A model generated the notes under the pieces. The model saw only the letters and a program-made list of their open reading frames with translations, was not told where the DNA came from and did not search any database. Of a stretch of 18,758 bases of DNA, positions 1 to 5,099 are shown piece after piece. Source of the DNA: an uncultured Bifidobacteriaceae bacterium. GTDB taxonomy: Bacteria > Actinomycetota > Actinomycetes > Actinomycetales > Bifidobacteriaceae. How positions within the stretch are numbered: the stretch's first letter is position 1; every line of letters starts with the position of its first letter. Where the stretch lies: contig CAMPNN010000021.1 in NCBI GenBank assembly GCA_946891915.1, forward strand, positions 1 to 18,758, given 5' to 3'. The position numbers were made by a program, and so were the translations under genes.

Positions 1-2
1 AG

Positions 3-86
3 GCCGACGGTGTTGCCGCCTTCATCAAGTCTTGGGATTCCGTGATTGCTGACGTGCAGTCCGGCATCGATCGCGTAAACGCCTGA
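3..86 (+). CDS. tal: C-terminus of probable transaldolase (5' part outside window)
   Basis: Only the last 27 codons and a TGA stop are present, in the frame starting at position 3. The residues include F-I-K-S-W-D-S-V-I-A-D-V-Q-S-G-I-D. This resembles the final helix of actinobacterial transaldolases, which end in an F-x-x-S-W-x-x-(L/V)-(I/L)-x-x-(V/T)-Q pattern. Transaldolase would move a dihydroxyacetone unit between sugar phosphates, and in bifidobacteria it works with transketolase in the fructose-6-phosphate phosphoketolase shunt. A strong terminator follows 24 bases after the stop. It is the only plus-strand gene in the window and converges on the minus-strand block. The identification rests on a short tail, so another protein cannot be excluded. 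Confidence 0.55.
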   Translation, partial: ADGVAAFIKSWDSVIADVQSGIDRVNA

Positions 87-109
87 TTTGATTAATCAGT
101 AATAATAAA

Positions 110-170
110 CATAAACCGCACATGTACGTGGATTAATTCGCACATGTGCGGTTTATGTTTTGCGTTTTTA
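110..170 (+). terminator. Rho-independent terminator of the plus-strand gene
   Basis: A perfect 16-bp inverted repeat pairs 110-125 with 142-157 around a 16-nt loop. It is followed by a T-rich stretch (158-170, TTTTGCGTTTTTA-like). It lies 24 bases after the TGA at 84-86, as expected for the terminator of the probable transaldolase transcript. Confidence 0.85.
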
Positions 171-195
171 TCAATCGTAATAAAATGATCTACCC

Positions 196-235
196 ACTGT
201 TATTTTCTCAGTCAACCAACTGAGAAAATAACAGT
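196..235. repeat. Perfect 16-bp inverted repeat, 8-nt loop
   Basis: Bases 196-211 are exactly complementary to 220-235 around the loop 212-219. No T-run follows directly on either strand, so this is not a standard intrinsic terminator, although it lies between convergent genes where a bidirectional terminator would be useful. It could also be a protein-binding palindrome. Confidence 0.75.
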
Positions 236-352
236 AATAAGCGAATATGAACATCTCTTGCATTGAAAGCACACCGTGTTTTCAACCCTAAGCAAGCTAT
301 GCGTGAGAAATAAGCGCGAAATCAAGTCGGATCGCACACAAACCACAAACCA

Positions 353-560
353 GAGACCTTAATGCAGAACGCATACTGCACGAATGTCCGATAATTGACC
401 ACCAGAGACCATAACGCAGAAACAGTACTGCACTAGTGTCCCAAAACAAGCAAAATGAGACACTCGCGCAGAACACAAACTGCGACAGTGTCCGAAGGTA
501 GGCAAAATCAGACACGCGCGCAGTAACAGCGTGTGCAAAAAGATTCGTCCGATTTTGATA
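353..560. repeat. Tandem array of 52-bp hairpin units (three good copies, one decayed)
   Basis: Units begin at 353, 405, 457 and 509. The landmark GAGAC/CAGAC falls at 353, 405, 457 and 509, GCAG at 364, 416, 468 and 520, and TGTCC at 385, 437 and 489, so the period is exactly 52 bp. Each of the first three units holds a GCAG/CTGC stem with an 8-nt loop. Unit 3 also pairs GACACT with AGTGTC outside it. Unit 4 keeps the left half only. On the minus strand each hairpin of units 3 and 4 is followed by ATTTTGC, which looks like a weak terminator tail. That strand is downstream of the HAD gene. Confidence 0.85.
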
Positions 561-577
561 ATTAGAATAAATAGCCG

Positions 578-1405
578 CTAGAACAATTCGTTTTTAAGCC
601 AGGCAGCAACGCCGTCGTCGTTGTTGGAGGCGCAAACTTCGTCCGCAATCGCAAGCAAGCGCGGGTTGCTATTCGCCACCGCCACGCCGTAGCCGCCAGC
701 ACGAAACATATCGATATCGATAATATCGTCGCCAAAAACAACTGTGCGGCTCGCCTTTACGCCCAAACGATCGCAAATAACGTTCAGCGCGTGCCCCTTA
801 TTCGCAAGAGGATTCGTAAGCATCCACAACACGTCTTCGCTAATATGCAAGGAGAAATCATCCGGAAGAATGCGCTGAAGCTGCTCCTTCTCGCTATCTC
901 GAGGAACAATAATAATTTTGTCTGCGATGCCGCGCGGAACGTCAAAAAAGTCGGTAATAACAAAATCCTGCTTGCTCCAAAGCATACGCACGTCAAAATT
1001 CGTGTAACGAACGTCGTTCATAACAATACCAAGCCGAAGCGTAGGGATAGCGTTCAGCAAACGCAAGCACACGTCACAAGCAAGCTCAGAATCAAAACCA
1101 AAACGCGTAAGAGTATCAATGCTTCGCTGCGAAGTAAGCTCAGAAACAGTGCTATGAGCGCAATCAAAATCAATAAGCGCACCATTGAGATACGCACAAA
1201 CCTGAGCCTTCAAATCGTGAATAAAATCAAAAGCACTACCAACAGGACGAGCCGTAATAATAGCAAGAGGAATACCGGATTCGTGCAAACGCTCAGCTGC
1301 TTGCACAGTTTCGCGGCTTAAATAGCGACATTCAAAAGTATCAGCATCGTGAAGCATAGTGCCGTCAAGATCAGCAATTACTAAAGAAGGAGAAAAACGA
1401 AGCAT
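578..1405 (-). CDS. Cof-type HAD-superfamily phosphatase
   Basis: This 275-residue protein belongs to the haloacid dehalogenase superfamily, Cof/IIB group, whose members dephosphorylate sugar phosphates, nucleotides or FMN in the cytoplasm. Motif I is D-L-D-G-T at residues 12-16 (nucleophile D12, acid D14). Motif II is the Thr in A-I-I-T-A-R-P near residue 51. The motif III lysine is in N-P-L-A-N-K-G-H near residue 203. Motif IV is G-D-D-I-I-D-I-D-M-F near residue 224, where most relatives have G-D-N-x-x-D-I-x-M. The long cap between motifs II and III fits type IIB. Length is normal for the group. The ATG at 1405 has only a weak upstream purine stretch (AGG). It lies downstream of secG, beyond a terminator. 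The substrate cannot be told from sequence. Confidence 0.88.
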   Translation of the reverse strand: MLRFSPSLVIADLDGTMLHDADTFECRYLSRETVQAAERLHESGIPLAIITARPVGSAFDFIHDLKAQVCAYLNGALIDFDCAHSTVSELTSQRSIDTLTRFGFDSELACDVCLRLLNAIPTLRLGIVMNDVRYTNFDVRMLWSKQDFVITDFFDVPRGIADKIIIVPRDSEKEQLQRILPDDFSLHISEDVLWMLTNPLANKGHALNVICDRLGVKASRTVVFGDDIIDIDMFRAGGYGVAVANSNPRLLAIADEVCASNNDDGVAAWLKNELF

Positions 1406-1419
1406 TAGAAGAACCTATT

Positions 1420-1471
1420 ATATATAAAAAATATAAATAAAAAGCGCACAATCTCACGACCATGCGCTTTT
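1420..1471 (-). terminator. Intrinsic terminator after secG
   Basis: A 9-bp stem pairs 1463-1471 with 1440-1448 (minus-strand AAAAGCGCA/TGCGCTTTT) around a 14-nt loop. It is followed on the minus strand by a T/A-rich tail from 1439 down to about 1420. It lies 15 bases after the secG stop and just before the HAD gene start at 1405, so the HAD gene probably depends on read-through or its own promoter. Confidence 0.75.
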
Positions 1472-1485
1472 CAAAAAATAATACT

Positions 1486-1734
1486 TTAGATAAGTGAGAA
1501 CTTGGTCATTAAGTTCAAAATTACAATCGCACCAACCCAAATAAGTGCAATAATAACCGTCCAACGATTCAAGTTCTTTTCTGCAACACCAGAGCTACCA
1601 GCGTTCTTCGTTAAACCGCCGCCGAACATGTCGGAAAGGCCGCCGCCCTTACCCTTGTGCATCAAAATCAACAATGTCAACAAAATGCTGGTCAGCACAA
1701 GCAAAACTTGCAAAACAATTTTCACAGCGGACAC
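1486..1734 (-). CDS. secG: Preprotein translocase subunit SecG
   Basis: SecG is the small auxiliary subunit of the SecYEG channel in the cytoplasmic membrane and assists SecA-driven protein export. The 82-residue product has the family layout. A first membrane segment spans about residues 4-24 (V-K-I-V-L-Q-V-L-L-V-L). It is followed by the conserved cytoplasmic loop with K-G-K-G-G-G-L-S-D-M-F-G-G-G, and then a second membrane segment at about 58-77 (W-T-V-I-I-A-L-I-W-V-G). The start is GTG at 1734, preceded at six bases by a perfect AGGAGG (1741-1746 complement). It follows tpiA at 83 bases, the usual actinobacterial order pgk-tpiA-secG, and is closed by its own terminator. Confidence 0.95.
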   Translation of the reverse strand: MSAVKIVLQVLLVLTSILLTLLILMHKGKGGGLSDMFGGGLTKNAGSSGVAEKNLNRWTVIIALIWVGAIVILNLMTKFSLI

Positions 1735-1817
1735 AAATAACCTCCTGTTTTACAGTACTTTGTTTAAGTTTAATAAAAGCCGTTGACCTATAAACCATTT
1801 TGGTTTCTAAATGAGCT

Positions 1818-2618
1818 TTACTCTAAACGCGCCTGCGCAGCCGTAAGACTCACAATATTAGCAAGTTCTTGAGCATCCAAAGAAGCTCCCCCAACTAAAA
1901 ATCCGTCAACATCTGGCTCTGCAATAAGGCTCGACGCATTGGCTGAAGTTACAGACCCACCGTAAAGAATACGAACAGCATCCGCAACATCGCTGCCAAA
2001 AGTCACGCGCAAATCTTCTCGAATAGCCGACGCCGCTTCCTGAGCTGACTGAGCAGTAGCAACCATTCCTGTGCCAATCGCCCACACTGGCTCATACGCA
2101 ATAATCAAACGCTTGGCCTGCTTTGCATCCAAGTCGCGCGTAACGTCATGAACCTGACCAACCGCAAAATCAAGCGCAATTCCCTGCTTACGTTCCTTAA
2201 AGCTTTCACCAACGCAAAGAATAGGCTGCATCCCGGCTGCAAGAACCGCACGAACTTGGTCAACAATATTCGCATCGTCTTCCGGATGATACTTGCGGCG
2301 CTCAGAATGGCCAACAATCACCATTGAGCAGCCAAGACTTGCAAGCATGTCCGCCGAAACATCCCCCGTAAAAGCACCTTGAGCAGTTACAGAAACCGCT
2401 TGCGCTCCGTACAATATTGGCAGACGGTCGGATTCGACCAGAACTTGCACGCTTCTAATAGAAGTAAAAGATGGCATAAGAGCCACTTCGCAATCGTGAT
2501 AGTCGTAGTGAGCATCGCGCAGTAGCCACACAAATTTTTGTATAAAATGCGTAGCTTCGCGGTGATTGAAATTCATTTTCCAATTACCGGCGACTAAATA
2601 AGTGCGACTGGAACTCAT
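1818..2618 (-). CDS. tpiA: Triosephosphate isomerase
   Basis: The enzyme interconverts dihydroxyacetone phosphate and glyceraldehyde 3-phosphate in cytoplasmic glycolysis. The 266-residue single TIM barrel has every catalytic element: K14 in G-N-W-K-M-N, H104 in G-H-S-E-R-R, and E176 in Y-E-P-V-W-A-I-G-T-G, which runs into the flexible loop 6. The phosphate-binding Y-G-G-S-V is near the C-terminus. Length is slightly above the usual 250-260. The ATG at 2618 has an AAGAAGG ribosome binding site about five bases upstream. It lies between pgk and secG on the same strand, but 291 bases of repeat-rich DNA separate it from pgk, so it may have its own promoter there. Confidence 0.97.
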   Translation of the reverse strand: MSSSRTYLVAGNWKMNFNHREATHFIQKFVWLLRDAHYDYHDCEVALMPSFTSIRSVQVLVESDRLPILYGAQAVSVTAQGAFTGDVSADMLASLGCSMVIVGHSERRKYHPEDDANIVDQVRAVLAAGMQPILCVGESFKERKQGIALDFAVGQVHDVTRDLDAKQAKRLIIAYEPVWAIGTGMVATAQSAQEAASAIREDLRVTFGSDVADAVRILYGGSVTSANASSLIAEPDVDGFLVGGASLDAQELANIVSLTAAQARLE

Positions 2619-2650
2619 GCAAACCCTTCTTAGAAATAATCACATAGCTG

Positions 2651-2730
2651 TGTTGCGAATTGCGTAACTGTGTTGCGAATTGCGTAATTCTATTGCAAAG
2701 CACGTAACTATATTGCGAATTGCGTAACTT
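2651..2730. repeat. tpiA upstream repeat: Four 20-bp tandem repeats upstream of tpiA
   Basis: Four consecutive units of exactly 20 bp occupy 2651-2670, 2671-2690, 2691-2710 and 2711-2730. Units 1 and 2 share TGTTGCGAATTGCGTAA, unit 4 differs at one base in that stretch, and unit 3 is more diverged. The array ends 32 bases before the tpiA start codon on the minus strand. Twenty base pairs is close to two helical turns, so the copies lie on the same face of the DNA. Confidence 0.9.
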
Positions 2731-2740
2731 ATCGCATTAT

Positions 2741-2807
2741 GCCGGTTCAACCGAGAAATCATAATATTAGAAATCACAATACTTTTGATATTCTCCGTTG
2801 AGCCGGC
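2741..2807. repeat. 17-bp inverted repeat with 33-nt loop between pgk and tpiA
   Basis: The left arm 2741-2757 and right arm 2791-2807 are complementary at 15 of 17 positions, and the stem can extend inward by ATCA/TGAT with one bulged base. One mismatch becomes a U-G wobble only in plus-strand RNA. There is no T-run after it on the minus strand, so it does not look like a normal pgk terminator. A processing site, an mRNA-stabilising stem or an operator are all possible. Confidence 0.7.
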
Positions 2808-2852
2808 AAATACGCAATATAAAATTTGATAGCTTTTTATTATTTTAAATAA

Positions 2853-2914
2853 TTACTTGCGAAATAATTACTTAAGATAATTACTTAAGATAATTTACTT
2901 GCGAAATAATTACT
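2853..2914. repeat. AT-rich direct repeats running into the pgk stop codon
   Basis: A 20-bp sequence beginning TTACTTGCGAAATAATTACT occurs at 2853-2872 and again at 2895-2914, period 42. Between them the shorter element TTACTTAAGATAA is repeated with a 14-bp spacing (2868 and 2882). The second long copy covers the pgk stop codon (complement of 2910-2912), so the last codon of pgk is part of the repeat. Confidence 0.8.
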
Positions 2915-4115
2915 CAAGCACGCTCAAGCCTGGAAGAGTCTTGCCTTCCAAGAACTCGAGGGAAGCGCCACCACCAGTGGAGATGTGCGAGAAGCCATCT
3001 TCTGGGAAACCGAGGTTGCGCACTGCGGAAGCAGAATCGCCGCCACCAACAATGGTGAAAGTGCCGTTCTTAGTTGCATCAACCAAGCCATGAGCTACAG
3101 CGCGAGTACCGGCTGCAAACTCTGGAACCTCAAACACACCCATTGGACCATTCCACACGACGGTCTTGGAATCGACAATCTTGTCGTGGAAAAGCTTCTG
3201 AGAATCAGGACCAATATCCAAGCCCATCTTGTCGGCAGGAATAGCATCGGCTGGAACAACTTCCGGAGCAACAGGAGTATCGCCTGCTGGGAAGCCAGCG
3301 TTCACAACAATATCGGTTGGAAGAACAAGCTCAACGCCGTTCTTCTTAGCGGTTTCAATATAGCCCTTAACCTTCTCAAGCTGATCTTCCTCAAGCAAGG
3401 AAGTACCAACTTCGTGGCCCAAAGCCTTAAGGAAGGTGAACACCATACCGCCGCCAATAACAAGACGATCAGCCTTAGAAAGCAAGTTTTCAATAACGCC
3501 GAGCTTGTCGGAAACCTTAGAGCCGCCGAGAACAACGGTCAAAGGACGCTCTGGATTTTCGGTTGCGCGAGAAAGTGCCTTAACTTCCTTTTCCACAAGC
3601 AAGCCTGCAGCTGCTGGCAGATCGGCAGCAACATCGTAGTTAGAACCCTGAGCGCGGTGAACAACACCGAAGCCGTCGGAAACGAATACTTCACCAAGAG
3701 CCGCAATCTTCTTAGCGTAAGCTGCACGCTCGGAAGCATCCTTGCTGGTCTCTTCAGCATTGAAGCGCACGTTTTCAAGCAAAACAACGTCGCCGTTGTT
3801 CATGGCAGCAACCTTAGCCTGAGCATCCTCACCGTAAGTATCTGCAGCCAAAGCAACATTCACGCCAAGAAGTTCACCTAAACGAGCTGCCACTGGAGCC
3901 AAAGAAAGCTCTGGAACAACCTGACCCTTTGGACGGCCAAGGTGAGCCATCAAAATCACCTTCGCACCCTGCTCGCGCAAAGCCTTAATGGTTGGCAAAG
4001 CAGCACGAATACGACCGTCGTCGGTGATTGTCGTACCCTTAAGAGGAACGTTAAAATCGGCGCGAACCAAAACACGCTTGCCGCTCAAATCTCCCAAATC
4101 TTTCAGTGTCTTCAT
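2910..4115 (-). CDS. pgk: Phosphoglycerate kinase
   Basis: The enzyme transfers phosphate from 1,3-bisphosphoglycerate to ADP, the first ATP-forming step of lower glycolysis. The 401-residue product has the two-domain fold. The N-terminal domain shows L-V-R-A-D-F-N-V-P (residues 16-24) and the H-L-G-R-P-K-G substrate loop. The hinge and C-terminal domain show [15 protein letters not shown] and the nucleotide loop G-G-G-D-S-A-S-A-V. The open frame extends 27 codons further to 4196. The ATG at 4115 is preferred because it begins M-K-T-L-K-D-L like other family members and is preceded by GGAAAGGA at about five bases. The extra upstream codons lie in a 13-bp repeat leader. Confidence 0.97.
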   Translation of the reverse strand: MKTLKDLGDLSGKRVLVRADFNVPLKGTTITDDGRIRAALPTIKALREQGAKVILMAHLGRPKGQVVPELSLAPVAARLGELLGVNVALAADTYGEDAQAKVAAMNNGDVVLLENVRFNAEETSKDASERAAYAKKIAALGEVFVSDGFGVVHRAQGSNYDVAADLPAAAGLLVEKEVKALSRATENPERPLTVVLGGSKVSDKLGVIENLLSKADRLVIGGGMVFTFLKALGHEVGTSLLEEDQLEKVKGYIETAKKNGVELVLPTDIVVNAGFPAGDTPVAPEVVPADAIPADKMGLDIGPDSQKLFHDKIVDSKTVVWNGPMGVFEVPEFAAGTRAVAHGLVDATKNGTFTIVGGGDSASAVRNLGFPEDGFSHISTGGGASLEFLEGKTLPGLSVLE

Positions 4116-4138
4116 TGGTATCCTTTCCAAACCATATT

Positions 4139-4184
4139 GGCTTACCATATTTGACTTACATACTGGCTTACCGTGCCGGCTTAC
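4139..4184. repeat. Four ~13-bp degenerate repeats in the pgk leader
   Basis: The element GG/GA-CTTAC occurs at 4139-4145, 4153-4159, 4165-4171 and 4178-4184, with spacings of 14, 12 and 13 bases. Two copies share the longer TGGCTTACC (4138 and 4164). The array lies just upstream of the pgk ribosome binding site, within the inferred 5' untranslated leader. Confidence 0.6.
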
Positions 4185-4238
4185 TTCGTTCAACAAGACG
4201 CAAAATCAGCCTCAAACATCAACACATTGCCGGGTGCA

Positions 4239-4244
4239 ATTATA
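4239..4244 (-). promoter_or_regulatory. pgk promoter: Probable -10 element of the pgk promoter
   Basis: The minus strand reads a perfect TATAAT here. It lies about 50 bases downstream of the terminator at 4294-4319 and about 125 bases upstream of the pgk ATG, which suits a separate pgk transcription unit. No good TTGACA-like -35 box was found at 16-18 bases, so the promoter is weak by consensus or needs an activator. Confidence 0.45.
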
Positions 4245-4293
4245 CCGCACATCTTCAACAATCCATCACCACGCACCAACCACCCGCAGCAAC

Positions 4294-4319
4294 AAAAAAG
4301 CCGGAGAAAATTCTCCGGC
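4294..4319 (-). terminator. Intrinsic terminator between whiA and pgk
   Basis: The minus strand has a 9-bp GC-rich stem (4311-4319 with 4300-4308) with a very short loop, followed directly by six T residues (complement of 4294-4299). This is a classic intrinsic terminator. It lies about 780 bases after the whiA stop, so transcripts from the whiA side would carry a very long 3' tail, or the region between holds a separate untranslated transcript. Confidence 0.85.
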
Positions 4320-4368
4320 AAATGTTTCACGAAAGCGTCGATGCGCTCGCACTACAAGTGCTCGCTAC

Positions 4369-4457
4369 GAAACCCGCGTTGGAAGTCCACCGGACTTCCA
4401 ACCTAAGCGAGTTTCCGCTCCGAGTTACTTTCGCGTGCTACGCTCTAAGCGCGAAAG
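4369..4457. repeat. Two consecutive strong hairpins
   Basis: The first hairpin (4369-4415) has an outer 9-bp stem (4369-4377 with 4407-4415, one wobble or mismatch), a 4-nt asymmetric bulge, and an inner perfect 11-bp stem (4378-4388 with 4392-4402) closed by three bases. The second pairs 4428-4435 perfectly with 4450-4457 (CTTTCGCG/CGCGAAAG) around a 14-nt loop. Neither is followed by a T-run. Two such stems side by side suggest a folded RNA or a DNA structural element. Confidence 0.65.
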
Positions 4458-4472
4458 CAGGTCGTCGCGCGT

Positions 4473-4628
4473 GTATAGGAATTGTCGGAATCTCGCCGAA
4501 AAGTGATTATTACTTTACATGAGCGTAAAGGAAAAGTCGGAATATAGCCTAAAAGTGACATTTGTTTTACAGTCGCGTAAAGGAATTGTCGGAATCTTTC
4601 CTCACTTTTCGAAGCTTTGCAGTTGTGC
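4473..4628. repeat. Second 52-bp tandem repeat array (two full units and a decayed third)
   Basis: Units start at 4473, 4525 and 4577. The landmark AGGA is at 4477, 4529 and 4581, again an exact 52-bp period. Shared sequence is roughly GTAAAGGAA followed by GTCGGAAT, then G-C-C and AAAAGTGA in units 1 and 2. Unit 3 diverges after CGGAATCT. Each unit junction forms a hairpin, CTTTAC/GTAAAG at 4513-4530 (6-bp stem, 6-nt loop) and TTTAC/GTAAA at 4566-4581. The period and hairpin position match the array at 353-560, though the stem sequences differ. Confidence 0.8.
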
Positions 4629-4826
4629 TCTGCTGAAGTTGCTTCAGTAGCTTTGCACCAATGCTTCTGCGAACGGTGAGTACTTATTGCCTAGCTAACA
4701 CTAGCGTCCGAGCTACTGCACACGCCACGTCAAGAATAATTTCCCAACCACCAAACCACCCGCAGCTTAATTGCGATACTTTAGTTGCACTTAGTAAACC
4801 ACGCAGTTGCGCAACTTTTTGCACGA

Positions 4827-5041
4827 GTCTATGAGTTTTGTGTTGGCGTTTAGTGTGTTGAGAGGCTGGAAAAATTGTGTTCAGTGCTAAAAGAGGACTG
4901 AGAAGCTACATTCTTTAAAGATAGGCGAACACACTAAACTCTTTTAGCAGCCAGAGCGCCCGAAGGACGGGACGCACGCAAACACAAATTTTCCAGCCTC
5001 GTCAAAACCGAAAAACTAAATCAGTTACAACACTCATAGAC
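4827..5041. repeat. 215-bp imperfect inverted-repeat element
   Basis: The ends are a perfect 9-bp inverted repeat (GTCTATGAG at 4827-4835, complement at 5033-5041). Inside, 4862-4881 pairs with 4981-5000 at 19 of 20 positions, and 4885-4895 pairs perfectly with 4939-4949. A further 12-bp perfect pairing, 4848-4859 with 4928-4939, crosses the other two and can only form as an alternative or pseudoknot. A small GC stem (CCCG/CGGG) lies near 4959-4970. No transposase is present. A non-autonomous mobile repeat or a structured RNA are both possible. Confidence 0.65.
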
Positions 5042-5099
5042 GAAACTCAAGCATAGCGAAACCGAAACAGTTACGCACACAAGTCACACAAAATCAGCA

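Larger units (their letters stand above)
87..577. other. 491-bp convergent intergenic region, no gene seen
   Basis: This gap separates two convergent genes. It holds the terminator (110-170), a second perfect palindrome (196-235), a small 9-bp hairpin with one G-T wobble (264-272 with 276-284), and a 52-bp tandem repeat array (353-560). A 72-codon open frame on the minus strand (297-515) runs through the repeats. The 52-bp period is not a multiple of three, so each unit would be read in a different frame, and no ribosome binding site was noted. It is therefore treated as non-coding. Confidence 0.7.
4116..5099. other. 984-bp intergenic region between whiA and pgk, no gene seen
   Basis: No convincing coding region is present on either strand. 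From left to right the region holds the pgk leader repeats and promoter, the terminator, two hairpins (4369-4457), a 52-bp repeat array (4473-4628), a 6-bp hairpin CTGAAG/CTTCAG (4633-4647), a 12-bp perfect palindrome AGTTGCGCAACT (4805-4816) and a 215-bp imperfect palindrome (4827-5041). The stretch 4648-4804 shows nothing recognisable apart from ACCAAACCACCCGCAGC at 4750-4766, nearly repeated at 4275-4290. No tRNA, tmRNA, SRP RNA or RNase P signature was recognised. The open frames crossing its pgk end are antisense shadows. Confidence 0.6.

Noticed and set aside
297..515. 72-codon minus-strand frame through the first 52-bp array
   Set aside because: The 52-bp period is not a multiple of three, so the repeats are read in different frames. 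There is no visible ribosome binding site or protein family pattern.
353..560. CRISPR array
   Set aside because: Conserved bases are scattered through each 52-bp unit, the hairpin lies inside the unit, there are no unrelated spacers between near-identical repeats, and no cas genes are nearby.
4116..4196. N-terminal 27-residue extension of Pgk
   Set aside because: The ATG at 4115 has a good ribosome binding site and a family-like N-terminus, while the extension is encoded by leader repeats.
3988..4522. Overlapping plus-strand frames across the pgk start and the downstream gap
   Set aside because: They begin antisense to pgk and run through promoter, terminator and hairpin sequence. The products are low-complexity and resemble no known protein.
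4827..5041. RNase P RNA, tmRNA, 6S RNA or SRP RNA in the whiA-pgk gap
   Set aside because: None of the conserved sequence blocks of these RNAs was recognised on either strand, although the region is highly structured.
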